64,000 nt of DNA from Methylomonas sp. AM2-LC (GTDB taxonomy: Bacteria > Pseudomonadota > Gammaproteobacteria > Methylococcales > Methylomonadaceae): assembly GCF_039904985.1 (NCBI RefSeq), contig NZ_CP157006.1:186001-250000 (forward strand), written 5' to 3'. Position 1 is the first letter of the stretch. The number at the start of each line of letters is the position of its first letter. Position numbers and translations under genes: made by a program. This document shows, piece after piece, positions 24,463-33,000 of the stretch. The notes beneath the pieces were generated by a model. The model was not told the origin of the DNA and did not search any database. It saw nothing but the letters and a program-made list of their open reading frames with translations.

Positions 24463-25479
24463 ATGAAACAAATTCACACAACAACCACTGCAATTCGTAA
24501 GATTAAAGCAAAGGCAAAACAAATTAAGTCAGAACTTGGCATTCAATTAGGTAAAGCACTTGATCTTGCTGCAATAGAGTTTGGTTACGAAAATTACCAT
24601 CACGTAACCCACTGTCTGGAAAAATCAGTCAAAAGCAATTCATTTAACGGACTAGGTTCTCTGGCGTTCATTGTTGAAAAATCCAAAACCGATTGGCCAA
24701 TTTATGACCAGGAAGGTAATCAGAAAGACTCTGTCAAGATATTTGCTGGTAAATTCGGTCGCTGTTTGGACAGGAAACTACGCGATAGCGAGTGTCGTCC
24801 AAATAGTCCCTGGAAGCGCACAGGTGCCGGGCGGGTTTTCATGGAAAACCTGCAAGGCCTCCCGATAGCGCGTAGAGTCATAAGAGAGCAAGAAGTCCTA
24901 CCTTCGAGCGACGTGGACGGCCAGGGCGTCGAAGACATTAAGCCGTGCCGGTGTAGACCGATTTTAGGCCAAGGACGGACTAAAATCTTTACGGTTGAAT
25001 CCGGCACTCGCTTTGCACTTGAAAAAAGAAAATCCGTTAATGATGTCACGGATGAGCTAGACGAATTTATGGAAGAAATTGAGGGGGCTGGCATTGGTGA
25101 TATGACACAAATTCCAACCAATAACCTAAATCAAATAATAAATAAATGTAAAAAACTTACAGCAGCCGAACCCGCATTTGTTGATGGTTACGCCCATTGG
25201 GCAGGTGCACTGGTTTCTCTTAAAAAACATAAAGAGTGTATCGCAATGGCAGAACCAGTGTTTAACGCCGTAATCGAATTAATACCAAAAAGCTTTAACG
25301 GATTTATTCCATATGATTATTTGTCAAACCGACCATTTCATCGACTTGCTGTAAATCTCATTCTAGCTTATTACGGTGTTGAAAAAAATAATGAAGCAAA
25401 GGCTATTGCAGAAAGAATGCTTACTTGGTGGCCGAATGACAATATAGGATTTAGTTTTCTGCTTAATCCAGAAGAGTGA
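24463..25479 (+). CDS. Chimeric TPR-like protein with an in-frame 85-residue insertion
   Basis: The N-terminal 55 residues (TTTAIRKIKAKAKQIKSELG...LDLAAIEFGYENYHHVTHC) match a short domain seen at the start of plasmid proteins, including glyoxalase-related ones. Residues 100-184 (R100 to F184) are encoded exactly by a 255-bp element copy. The remainder is a TPR-like region: DGYAHWAGALVSLKKHKECI, LIPKSFNGFIPYDYLSNRPFH split by a helix, and AERMLTWWPNDNIGF. The frame is open through all three parts, giving 338 residues; without the element it would be 253. The start has aaaaaaggaaacctatc upstream. Whether the insert is tolerated depends on its lying in the linker before the TPR part, which seems to be the case. 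Confidence 0.65.
   Translation: MKQIHTTTTAIRKIKAKAKQIKSELGIQLGKALDLAAIEFGYENYHHVTHCLEKSVKSNSFNGLGSLAFIVEKSKTDWPIYDQEGNQKDSVKIFAGKFGRCLDRKLRDSECRPNSPWKRTGAGRVFMENLQGLPIARRVIREQEVLPSSDVDGQGVEDIKPCRCRPILGQGRTKIFTVESGTRFALEKRKSVNDVTDELDEFMEEIEGAGIGDMTQIPTNNLNQIINKCKKLTAAEPAFVDGYAHWAGALVSLKKHKECIAMAEPVFNAVIELIPKSFNGFIPYDYLSNRPFHRLAVNLILAYYGVEKNNEAKAIAERMLTWWPNDNIGFSFLLNPEE
24760..25014 (+). mobile_element. 255-bp dispersed element, copy 3 (in frame inside a gene)
   Basis: Identical to the other four. It enters at the first base of a codon and leaves at a codon end, and is read in its one open forward frame as RCLDRKLRDSECRPN...VESGTRF (85 residues). Confidence 0.9.
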
Positions 25480-25625
25480 TTCTTGACATAGTCATTTTTT
25501 AGCCAAGGATGGCTTAAAATGCCCGTCTCGACTGTTTGTCCGTTAGAGATGTCGGTGACGGCCAACACGGACGAAACGCAACTAGGGAAGATTAAAAGCA
25601 GCAAGTGATTTTTTATCAATAAAGC

Positions 25626-25654
25626 TTGACGAATACGAACAATGTTCGTATTAT
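25626..25654 (+). promoter_or_regulatory. Strong promoter with palindromic operator
   Basis: TTGACG at 25626, a 17-bp spacer, TATTAT at 25649. The spacer is filled by a perfect inverted repeat: arms aatacgaac (25632-25640) and gttcgtatt (25644-25652), 3 bp apart. A repressor bound here would block the polymerase. It precedes the operon with the AcrVA2-like gene and a small HTH gene, the natural candidate repressor. Confidence 0.75.
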
Positions 25655-25720
25655 AGGCACATGTTCTGAAAACAGCACACCGAGCTGGCGGTTTCCGGTT
25701 AAATCACGAATAGATAGGTG

Positions 25721-25915
25721 ATGAAAATGCAAGCATATATATACAACACCAACACAAAAGTAATCGTAGCTACAATATCTGGAGATGACCAAACAGCCAT
25801 AGAATCAGAAGCAAGCATTTATGATGGTGACGAGTACGCAGTAACTTATACCCCAGGATTTGGCTCAGTTGATGGTCTGTTAGATACTGGCGAACACGAA
25901 GAAATTAAAATCTAA
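25721..25915 (+). CDS. Small hypothetical protein (64 aa)
   Basis: Starts at ATG 25721 (a GTG lies directly before it) with gatagg upstream. It reads as a small beta-rich acidic protein (YIYNTNTKVIVATISGDDQ, ending TGEHEEIKI). Not recognised. First gene behind the palindromic promoter and 43 bp before the next gene, so part of the same operon. Confidence 0.5.
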   Translation: MKMQAYIYNTNTKVIVATISGDDQTAIESEASIYDGDEYAVTYTPGFGSVDGLLDTGEHEEIKI

Positions 25916-25958
25916 TTAACCACAGCCAACAACGACGACTAAACCGAGGATAAATGAA

Positions 25959-26816
25959 ATGCACACGACAATAAATAAGTTAACAACAATAAATCTAGAA
26001 TTTCACCACCGCGATGCGTGGCAGAGAGTATTTGAGGCTTTTGGCCAAAGTTGGGAGCACGATAAACCAATCCCGTTTTCCAGCATCCTAAAAGTCGCAG
26101 ACCCAGAAGCAACTATATTTTGTATGAGAGCTGCACCGGAATATAGCAAGGAGTGGAGGTTATTCGCTGTCTGGTGTGCTAGAAGATACGAACACCTTAT
26201 TAATGACATGAGAGGCATTTCTGCTATTAACGTAGCTGAACGCTATGCGCACGGAATGGCATCAGAGGAAGAGTTAATTGCGGCTTATTGCAATGCCGAT
26301 TTAGCATATTTTTACTCTGGCGCGGATGCTGCTTACGGAGTAGCCCATAAGGACGCTTGGCGGGCGGCAGAGGTAGCCTCCGCAAGCGCAAGAAGCGGCT
26401 CCGCATTATGGGCGGGCAGTGAAATAGCAAGCATAGTACCAAGAAAAAAAGAAATGCTTGCTCAATTTGAATACTTAAAAGGTGTTTTTGAAAGCAGCAC
26501 GGTACCATTATTTGGAGAAAAAATAGAAGAACAAAAAATTGCAGGCACATTAGGATTATATGCGACATTGTATGATAACACGGTCAATATTAAAAACCGT
26601 GGAATATCAAAATCAATGTTTATAGGAAGAACTATTTTTGCCGTTAAGTTTAACGGTGAGTGGCATATAGTACGTCAATGGAATACTGGATTAAATTTTG
26701 CAAAGAAACAACTATCAGAATTGATAGTAGTTTCTGACATTTCTGAGCTACCTATTTTTCCTGAAAAAATCCAGTATGGATTAACTGGTAGCGCGCCTAG
26801 ATCATTTTGCCAATGA
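25959..26816 (+). CDS. Hypothetical phage/plasmid protein (285 aa)
   Basis: The segment FCMRAAPEYSKEWRLFAVWC followed by INVAERYAHGMASEEELIAA and an alanine-rich repeat (AAYGVAHKDAWRAAEVASASA) resembles a phage and plasmid family of unknown function I have seen under plain hypothetical names. The C-terminal part is less typical. Its stop overlaps the next ATG (ATGA), so it is translationally coupled to the AcrVA2-like gene. Confidence 0.55.
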   Translation: MHTTINKLTTINLEFHHRDAWQRVFEAFGQSWEHDKPIPFSSILKVADPEATIFCMRAAPEYSKEWRLFAVWCARRYEHLINDMRGISAINVAERYAHGMASEEELIAAYCNADLAYFYSGADAAYGVAHKDAWRAAEVASASARSGSALWAGSEIASIVPRKKEMLAQFEYLKGVFESSTVPLFGEKIEEQKIAGTLGLYATLYDNTVNIKNRGISKSMFIGRTIFAVKFNGEWHIVRQWNTGLNFAKKQLSELIVVSDISELPIFPEKIQYGLTGSAPRSFCQ

Positions 26817-27796
26817 CAAATTTACGTCCATCTAAACACCTAGCTGCAGCAATGCGGCTATACCCATCTACCAGTAAGATGGTCGATATGTTTCGGCGTG
26901 ACCGTGGCACTGACATACTCGACTGGCCTGCATGGTGTTTTTTGCCCATGGCTGCATGGTACGCGATTGTCAGTCAGGATAATTTTGATCAGTTATCGCC
27001 TGACCGCCGTTTACCGCTGTATTTAATACCTGACGTTGGTAAATTGTCAGCGATTGGAACTTGGCGTTATAGCCAGGGCATTTATCAATTAGATGCGGAT
27101 CTACAAGAGGCTGTTGCAGATAGTATCATTGCGGGTGATATACCGTCTGAAGTTCTTTTTCGGTTGCCAGAGTGGTGTGTTTATATTGAAACAGCAGGCA
27201 AGCAATGGTTTGGAAATGAGCTATATGGTTTTTGGGCGCATTTAGAATTTGATACTAATACCCAGCGCAACGAATTACGTTTGCTGCTAGATACTGAGGA
27301 GGGTTTGATACCTATACCCGTGCATATCGGACAATGGACCGTTACCGAGGCTATTGACCGGGCGACTGCTGAAGCTCGAAAGCAGTTGAAAATTGCTAAA
27401 TTGGATTTTAGATTGCCTGATATGGACGAGGTACAGCAACTTGCTATGAGCATTAACCCGCTTATTTCTATGCTGCTGTATCTATGCTCTGATGAGCCTG
27501 ATATTGATGACGAACGGGTGCTGGGGTCGTCGCCAAGCAGACCGCAGCCAGTGAAAACTAAAAAAGGCTGGCGGCTGTTTCCCGCTGAAAAACCGCGTGT
27601 TTGGACGGTTGGTGCAAAAATTGGTGAGCAGCTGAGACAGGCCAATGCCGATATTTCTGCTGATACAAAACGTGGTGTAAAAGTGCATTTACGCAAAGGC
27701 CATTGGCATGGATTTTGGACGGGTCAGAAAACTGAAAAACAGAAATTTGTTTATAAATGGTTGATGCCGATGATTGTGGGCAGTAAAAATGAATAA
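26813..27796 (+). CDS. AcrVA2-like anti-CRISPR candidate
   Basis: The 327-residue product resembles, from memory, AcrVA2 of Moraxella bovoculi (about 320 residues, an inhibitor of Cas12a) along its length. Matching blocks are IGTWRYSQGIYQLDADL near 80, LFRLPEWCVYIET near 115, YGFWAHLEFD near 135, SMLLYLCSDEPDIDDE near 220 and VHLRKGHWHGFWTGQ near 290, in the same order as in AcrVA2. The aromatic RRGHWHGYW-type block near the C-terminus is the clearest hallmark. AcrVA2 relatives are widespread on plasmids and phages, and most have not been tested. The ATG at 26813 overlaps the upstream stop; a TTG at 26807 is less likely. An HTH gene overlaps its 3' end, as in many acr-aca operons. Cas12a itself is not in the window, so activity is an inference. 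Confidence 0.75.
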   Translation: MTNLRPSKHLAAAMRLYPSTSKMVDMFRRDRGTDILDWPAWCFLPMAAWYAIVSQDNFDQLSPDRRLPLYLIPDVGKLSAIGTWRYSQGIYQLDADLQEAVADSIIAGDIPSEVLFRLPEWCVYIETAGKQWFGNELYGFWAHLEFDTNTQRNELRLLLDTEEGLIPIPVHIGQWTVTEAIDRATAEARKQLKIAKLDFRLPDMDEVQQLAMSINPLISMLLYLCSDEPDIDDERVLGSSPSRPQPVKTKKGWRLFPAEKPRVWTVGAKIGEQLRQANADISADTKRGVKVHLRKGHWHGFWTGQKTEKQKFVYKWLMPMIVGSKNE

Positions 27797-27974
27797 CCCC
27801 ACACCCGACGAAATTAAAAAAGCTAGAAAGGATGCGGGGTTAACACAGACCAAGGCCGCTGTTTTAATTTATAAAGATTTGCGGACTTGGCAATATTGGG
27901 AAAAAGGGGAGCGTGAAATGGATATTGCGCTCTTTGAATTATTTAATCTCAAAACTGGATTAACTAAGCTTTAA
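27789..27974 (+). CDS. Small XRE-type HTH protein, Aca-like by position (61 aa)
   Basis: Essentially a single helix-turn-helix: TPDEIKKARKDAGLTQTKAA then DLRTWQYWEKGEREMDIALFELF. The ATG at 27789 lies inside the end of the AcrVA2-like gene (8-bp overlap). By analogy with anti-CRISPR-associated (Aca) repressors it may bind the palindrome at 25632-25652 and restrain the operon. That role is inferred from position and fold only; it could also be an antitoxin-like regulator. Confidence 0.65.
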   Translation: MNNPTPDEIKKARKDAGLTQTKAAVLIYKDLRTWQYWEKGEREMDIALFELFNLKTGLTKL

Positions 27975-28115
27975 CCCAGGCAAACTCTTCACGTGTCACA
28001 CTTTGCGGCCCTCCTCCCACCACCATCGACCAAAAATATGCCCGCCATCGAAAAAGATGCATTTAATAGCGAGGATGAACGCAGGAACAGGGATATTCAT
28101 AAGCTTACCTTAGAT

Positions 28116-28406
28116 TTAATTGACCGGATTTTCTGTGATCGTATCGCCCGAAAACTCACCGGCATACCACATACCGCCAGAAGGAGTCTCTATAGAACCG
28201 TCGGGAAGTAAAAACAAATAACATCGAGTATGAATATCCTTGAAACCAACTCTTTCTTGTAAATTAACACCCATAAGCATGAAGTCGTTAAGCGAGCATT
28301 TAATTTTTTGGCCACACTGTCCAGGCAGAAGTGTTTCATTAAGTGCAGCATCCAAAGATTGCCATACCTTGTGCCATTCATCTGAATCTCTGTCAATTTG
28401 TCTCAT
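28116..28406 (-). CDS. Hypothetical protein downstream of the UDG gene (96 aa)
   Basis: Starts MRQIDRDSDEWHKVWQSLDA at 28406, 10 bp after the UDG stop on the same strand, with aaaaggac upstream. The middle (CYLFLLPDGSIETPSGGMWYAGEF) is aromatic and glycine-rich. Not recognised. An overlapping rightward frame (27993-28211) is judged a shadow. Confidence 0.5.
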   Translation of the reverse strand: MRQIDRDSDEWHKVWQSLDAALNETLLPGQCGQKIKCSLNDFMLMGVNLQERVGFKDIHTRCYLFLLPDGSIETPSGGMWYAGEFSGDTITENPVN

Positions 28407-28416
28407 TTTTGTCCTT

Positions 28417-29049
28417 TTAGTGATTAAGAAGTAGTTTTACGGCAATATCAACCTGACGCTCAGCAATAACAGCCCATTTCTCTCCGGACGGAGCGTTTCT
28501 ATTAAATGCAAGTGGACTGGTGTGAGGTGTTGGTACAATATAAGGTATCTCGGGCAAAATATTAGACATGCCTTTGTGAGCAAAATCTTTGTAAAGTAAT
28601 GAGCTACAGTCGTTATATGCGACTTGATCTGTAATCTTTGAATACAAAGATCCCTTACCGAAGAAAATACTTGTCGGCGTTCCTCCTACAGTGAGAATCA
28701 CTTTTGGCTTGGTTTTCTGGATGAGATCAACAAGAAATGGCAGGCAGGCTTCGATTTCGTTTGGTGTTGGCTTCCTGTTTTCAGGTGGACGACAGCGGCA
28801 TATATTAGCACGACCGTAATCATTCCGGCCTATGCCGTGGGGCAACAAAAGACGGTCTAATGTTTTACCGGCAATTCCGACAAATCCTTCCCCTTTGACA
28901 TCTTCTGAATGGCCGGGAGCCTCACCAATGGCTAGCAGACCGCCTTGTTTAGAAGGTGTGGCCAACACAATTTGTGTGCGACATGAAGTTAGATTTTCGC
29001 AAAGAGAACAGCTTTTATTGGTCCACTCTAAGTTAAAATCTTTAATCAC
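28417..29049 (-). CDS. Family 4 uracil-DNA glycosylase
   Basis: Excises uracil from DNA as the first step of base excision repair. The 210-residue product has the family 4 pattern: an N-terminal cysteine pair (CSLCENLTSC) for the iron-sulfur cluster, active-site block GEAPGHSEDVKGEGFVG near 42 then AGKTLDRLL, NICRCRPPENRKPTPNE near 82 with the further cysteines, ILTVGGTPTSIFFG near 118, and the catalytic loop TPHTSPLAF near 172. All expected elements are present, so it is probably active. It precedes the 96-aa gene in a leftward operon. Plasmid- and phage-borne UDGs of this type are known. Confidence 0.85.
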   Translation of the reverse strand: MIKDFNLEWTNKSCSLCENLTSCRTQIVLATPSKQGGLLAIGEAPGHSEDVKGEGFVGIAGKTLDRLLLPHGIGRNDYGRANICRCRPPENRKPTPNEIEACLPFLVDLIQKTKPKVILTVGGTPTSIFFGKGSLYSKITDQVAYNDCSSLLYKDFAHKGMSNILPEIPYIVPTPHTSPLAFNRNAPSGEKWAVIAERQVDIAVKLLLNH

Positions 29050-29246
29050 GGGTATGCATTCCTTGGTTTTAAGATGAGCTAATTATTTCTAATTCGGTTT
29101 TGGATTTTGAAGAGAATTTCTCTGGTACTGCTAGTCGGTGTTGAGCCGGATGTTAATTGGCCAATCTCGCTTCTCCTTAGACCAGAATTAGTATTCAACT
29201 TTCAGTGAAGTCTCCAAATTTCGATGGTATAAATTATTTAGGAATA

Positions 29247-29290
29247 AAGCGAGCGCCGGATTCCGACTGTAAATATTTTGCGTCCTTTGC
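29247..29290 (-). repeat. Relic of the 255-bp element's right end
   Basis: aaagcgagcgccggattccgact followed by gtaaatattttgcgtcc is the complement of the element's right end with several changes. It lies just downstream of the 29314 gene. Confidence 0.5.
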
Positions 29291-29313
29291 TGCTAATGTT
29301 AGGATTAATGAGA

Positions 29314-29832
29314 TTATTTATTTGGAAATAATTTATAAATCTTTGCTGTTTTTTTCTCAGTTAAATCTTGATGGACTTCAGGTTGATTGAAATACAACCC
29401 AGATACAACAAGCTGCCAAATTTCAAAAACATCGTCATCAGGTCCATCGAGATTAACGATTAAATTAGATGATAGCAGTGGCTGACCAGCCAACAATTCC
29501 ATGCCGGCGCTAATAATTAATCTCGATATCAGATTTTCATTTAATACGCCACTGGTTGATTCGATCAATACTGATTCAACATCAATAGATATATCATCTA
29601 CGGGAAAATTTTGACTAATAAGATGATTGTAGTAATGGTCGAGTGTTTCAGTTAAAAGAACTGTAACATCGCTAATATTCACTTCGTTAACAGGTATGTC
29701 TTTATAGAAAGCAACACAATAGGTCGCCGAAACTGATAAACCCACATCAGCAAAACCATTTCGTTCCCGAGATGCCAACCAAAAAAGCCTTCCTATGTCA
29801 GTTGGATAATAGATGTGGGTTTTAGAACTCAT
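29314..29832 (-). CDS. Hypothetical protein (172 aa)
   Basis: ATG at 29832 (MSSKTHIYYPTDIGRLFWLA) is preferred to a TTG upstream. It is an acidic soluble protein, IleLeuVal-rich and glycine-poor, with the block NISDVTVLLTETLDHYYNHLI and a C-terminal DLTEKKTAKIYKLFPNK. Not recognised. It stands alone between a relic of the 255-bp element and a non-coding stretch. Confidence 0.5.
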   Translation of the reverse strand: MSSKTHIYYPTDIGRLFWLASRERNGFADVGLSVSATYCVAFYKDIPVNEVNISDVTVLLTETLDHYYNHLISQNFPVDDISIDVESVLIESTSGVLNENLISRLIISAGMELLAGQPLLSSNLIVNLDGPDDDVFEIWQLVVSGLYFNQPEVHQDLTEKKTAKIYKLFPNK

Positions 29833-29844
29833 TAAAAAAGCCAA

Positions 29845-30293
29845 TTAAAAAGATAAGTTAATTTTACTTGATAAATAGCAAAAGGTAATATTAAAAGAAT
29901 CGCATTTTGCATTACCTTTCAAATAGAACGTCTTTGTACTCTATGACTAACATGTTAGAGTCTGGGGTGAAAACCTGGTAAAAACAGATATAGGTCTTAC
30001 ATCCATTTAGGCAACTCGCTATCGAGAGGAATTGTAGGTTTTCGAGTAAACACGCATGGCAAATGATCTATTTGGCCGTCACTCGCTGCGCGTAGTTTCC
30101 TGATCAAACAGCGCAGGATATTTGTCGCCAGGTGGCAAAGTTATTTCGGGGAGGGTTTGAAAAATTGGAGGAAACTGAAAAGGATGTGATTTTTAAAATG
30201 TATTAATTTAAAAGTCAGGTGATCATGATTTGGCTAGCGTTAACCTTAAACTAAACTTCTATGGTCGAGAACCCATTTTTTGTCCAAACCTGA
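29845..30293. other. Intergenic region with element relic
   Basis: Contains a reverse-strand relic of the 255-bp element's left end at about 30055-30115 (cactcgctgcgcgtagtttcc, then caaacagcgc) and a palindrome taacatgtta at 29950. No gene supported. Confidence 0.5.
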
Positions 30294-30959
30294 TTAGTCA
30301 TTGTTCTCATTAATACACCGCTTATCATTGTGTAAGGGATTATTCACCCAATCACTGACAGGAGTAGCCTGCATCGACTGATAAGATTCATTATCCAACA
30401 ATTGAAACGCGTGATTTTGGTCGGTCGCTTTACCTAACCAATCTCGGTAATGGTCGCTAGAAATGATCACCGGCATACGTTCATGGATAGGCTGCATCAG
30501 CTCTGCCGCTTCGGTGGTAATGATGGTACAGGAGTAGAGAGTTTGCTGTTCCTGTTGCCAATGCTCCCAAAGACCTGCGAAGGCAAATAAATCGTTATCT
30601 AGCCTGTGAATATGGAATGCCTGTTTACCGTGCTCTAATTTTTGCCACTCAAAAAATCCAGAGGCGACGATCAAACATCGACGCCTATGAAATGCTGCTC
30701 TAAAGGATGGCTTTTCTCTAATGGTTTCGGCTCTAGCGTTGATCAAGTGATGACTATTTTTAGCATCTTTTGACCAGGACGGCACTAGACCCCAAAACAA
30801 ATTAACCGCCTTTAAAGATTTATCTTCAAGCTCTACGATACACAGAATCTTTTGTTCAGGCGTGATGTTGTAACTTTTTTCAAAGCGCGGCAGCCTCGGC
30901 AACTGAAAATGCTCAGCTATACTTTCTGGCGTTGCTGTTAAATTGAAGCGTCCGCACAT
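30294..30959 (-). CDS. SRAP/HMCES-type protein (YedK family)
   Basis: Shields abasic sites in single-stranded DNA by forming a covalent link through its N-terminal cysteine. The 221-residue product begins MCGRFNLTATPESIAEHF with the catalytic Cys2. It has YNITPEQKILCIV near 30, LVPSWSKDAKNSHHLINARAE split across 58-78 (conserved asparagine and glutamate), CLIVASGFFEWQK near 95, and MQPIHERMPVII near 158 with the conserved histidine. All key residues are present. Single gene, leftward, with its start 65 bp from the divergent NERD gene. Confidence 0.88.
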   Translation of the reverse strand: MCGRFNLTATPESIAEHFQLPRLPRFEKSYNITPEQKILCIVELEDKSLKAVNLFWGLVPSWSKDAKNSHHLINARAETIREKPSFRAAFHRRRCLIVASGFFEWQKLEHGKQAFHIHRLDNDLFAFAGLWEHWQQEQQTLYSCTIITTEAAELMQPIHERMPVIISSDHYRDWLGKATDQNHAFQLLDNESYQSMQATPVSDWVNNPLHNDKRCINENND

Positions 30960-31024
30960 ATGAAAAAACCTCCACCGAAATGCTGATGACTGTAAATATT
31001 CTTAGACAAAAAACAAAAAACTAA

Positions 31025-31825
31025 ATGGACATTAACCACCTACTAAAAGCTTTCGGTTCGGTTATTGATGCTTATTCTTGGCTGGCACCAATCCTTCTAC
31101 TGATCTTGATCGCATTTTTAAAAAGCCCGTTTATGAAAGGCACCATCGGTGAGTTACGAGTTAATATTGCCGCACAGCTCTTTCTTGATAAGAAAATCTA
31201 TACCTTGTTCAAAAACGTCACCTTAAAAACCGAAGACGGTAGCACGCAAATTGATCATGTTATCGTATCGCGCTATGGCATTTTTGTCATCGAAACCAAA
31301 AATATTAAAGGATGGATATTTGGTCGTGCACAGCAAAAAATGTGGACGCAGCAAATTTATAAACGTAAGTGGAAATTTCAAAACCCACTTCTACAAAATT
31401 ATAAGCACACCCAGACCTTACAATCAGAATTGGCTCTTGACCCCAATAAGCTATTTTCCCTCGTTGTATTTGTTGGTAATAGCTATTTTAAAACACCCAT
31501 GCCTGACAATGTTGTGTTTACTCGTGGTTGTATTCGCTTTATCAAACGCCAAACTAAAGTATTGATGACCGAAGCTGAAGTCCTGGAGGTGTGTGAAAAA
31601 ATTCAATCAAAGCGGCTAACACCTATATTCAAGAATCACAGGGATCACGTCAAGCATGTAAAAAGTCTGATCAAAAAAAAACAGCAAGGTAAAACTGATG
31701 AATTTTGTCATAAGTGTGGTAGTCCAATGGTGCTGAGAACAGTAAAATCCGGCATCCATCAAGGGCATCAGTTTTGGGGGTGTAGCGCCTATCCAAAATG
31801 CACAGCCGTTAGACAAATTTCCTAA
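31025..31825 (+). CDS. NERD-domain protein with C-terminal zinc finger
   Basis: A membrane-anchored protein with a nuclease-related domain. The N-terminal segment (SWLAPILLLILIAFL, residues 18-32) is a membrane helix. The NERD domain spans about 38-150 with KGTIGELRVNIA, STQIDHVIVSRYGIFVIETK (the D...E-x-K nuclease-like core) and WIFGRAQQKMW. The C-terminus (230-260) has CHKCGSPMVLRTVKSG then FWGCSAYPKC, a four-cysteine topoisomerase-type zinc finger. The combination is common in gammaproteobacteria; its substrate is not known. Divergent from the SRAP gene. Confidence 0.8.
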   Translation: MDINHLLKAFGSVIDAYSWLAPILLLILIAFLKSPFMKGTIGELRVNIAAQLFLDKKIYTLFKNVTLKTEDGSTQIDHVIVSRYGIFVIETKNIKGWIFGRAQQKMWTQQIYKRKWKFQNPLLQNYKHTQTLQSELALDPNKLFSLVVFVGNSYFKTPMPDNVVFTRGCIRFIKRQTKVLMTEAEVLEVCEKIQSKRLTPIFKNHRDHVKHVKSLIKKKQQGKTDEFCHKCGSPMVLRTVKSGIHQGHQFWGCSAYPKCTAVRQIS

Positions 31826-31846
31826 AGTAGCCTGCTATTTAATCTG

Positions 31847-32161
31847 TTATTTATTTTCGCAGATTTTTTTTCGAGTGCGTTTATGAAACCAACACTTTTG
31901 TTTGGTAGATTCGATAAAGTCCCAGTCATCCGGGTTATCTATCGGGTTGGTTTCGTTCCTAGCTTCCTCAGGCCTTAAGATTTCTTTACCTTGTACCCGT
32001 TGGGTATTATGCTGCATATCATTAGTCATTCGGCCTGTCAGCGTTTTAGCCCAATCATAAGTAGCATTTGTAATCTCCTCGACGACAGAGCCCGCATCAC
32101 TTGCAATAGGGCATGTTAATAGGCAAAATAACAAAATTGGTTTTATCGTCTTTAAAATCAT
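31847..32161 (-). CDS. Secreted hypothetical protein (104 aa)
   Basis: The N-terminus MILKTIKPILLFCLLTCPIA is a signal peptide, with likely cleavage after SDAG or ASDA. The mature part is polar with a C-terminal pair of cysteines (KCWFHKRTRKKICENK). Probably exported to the periplasm. Not recognised otherwise. It ends convergently with the NERD gene. Confidence 0.55.
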   Translation of the reverse strand: MILKTIKPILLFCLLTCPIASDAGSVVEEITNATYDWAKTLTGRMTNDMQHNTQRVQGKEILRPEEARNETNPIDNPDDWDFIESTKQKCWFHKRTRKKICENK

Positions 32162-32274
32162 TGAATAATGGTTAAATGCCTAGTAAAAGGCATGTAATAA
32201 GAAAGGTTTGATCTAAAAATCGTGGCTATTTATCACGACATCAATAAAGATTTAGCTTAGAGGTTAAGTATAAA

Positions 32275-33000
32275 TTACTTCGGCGCTCTAAATCCAGAAG
32301 CTTCAGCAGCTAAAGGTGTCGCAAAACAGTTTTTGGCCTTAGTACGATCATAATCACGATCTCCCACAACATGATAGATACCTTTCTTAGACACTTTTAT
32401 CGGTGCGGAGGATGGGCAATTCACGGCTTCATCCGGACTGGTATCTACATTTTCTTGAGGTTTGGTACCGATCACTGCCACTTTATTTGAGACAATGGGT
32501 TGTGTCATCGCCTGACTATGCTGTTCAGTCTTTTCACCGGGCAATGGTCCGACATACTTTTCATAGGCCGCAATCCAGTTATTGGCAATGTCCCGTTGTG
32601 CTTGTTCGACAGGCAATTGGTGCGAACAGATGAGTTCATGTAGCTTATTTTCGAGTTCATCTTTGATATGCGCATTCAGCGGATGCGTAACAAAGGATTC
32701 AGGCCACAAGTTTTTTATAGAATTTGAGCCTCCTAGCTCAAGACTAATCAGGTGATCAACTTCGTATTCACCTGGTTGCCTGCTATAAATACCATAATTG
32801 CGATAAGCTTGATCCTTCACTTGTTTTGGCACATTACGAACAGTCTTGGTGTATCCTGGCACACAGATGGCATTGGGGTCGGTTGTCAGTACATCGCCAG
32901 GCGTTTTTTGACTATCCGGAGCAATTGGAGAGTCTGCATAACATAGAGTATTTACACAAACCAGAAGCAGTAATATCAACCTGGCTTTAGTAATGATCAT
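32275..33000 (-). CDS. Secreted HNH-like nuclease protein
   Basis: The signal peptide (LILLLLVCVNTLCYA, residues 8-22) is followed by GDVLTTDPNAICVPGYTKTV and an HNH-like core near 75-100: EYEVDHLISLELGGSNSIKN then LWPES. The D-H pair and the downstream asparagine fit a beta-beta-alpha metal nuclease. The helical block DELENKLHELICSHQLPVEQ follows. The C-terminal 70 residues are variable, with a further domain containing CFATPLAAEASGFRAPK. Likely a periplasmic nuclease. Its start overlaps the end of the upstream 104-aa gene by 14 bp, indicating an operon. Confidence 0.7.
   Translation of the reverse strand: MIITKARLILLLLVCVNTLCYADSPIAPDSQKTPGDVLTTDPNAICVPGYTKTVRNVPKQVKDQAYRNYGIYSRQPGEYEVDHLISLELGGSNSIKNLWPESFVTHPLNAHIKDELENKLHELICSHQLPVEQAQRDIANNWIAAYEKYVGPLPGEKTEQHSQAMTQPIVSNKVAVIGTKPQENVDTSPDEAVNCPSSAPIKVSKKGIYHVVGDRDYDRTKAKNCFATPLAAEASGFRAPK

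Noticed and set aside
27993..28211. 72-codon frame after the HTH gene
   Set aside because: Overlaps the better-supported opposite gene at 28116-28406 and has no recognisable features.
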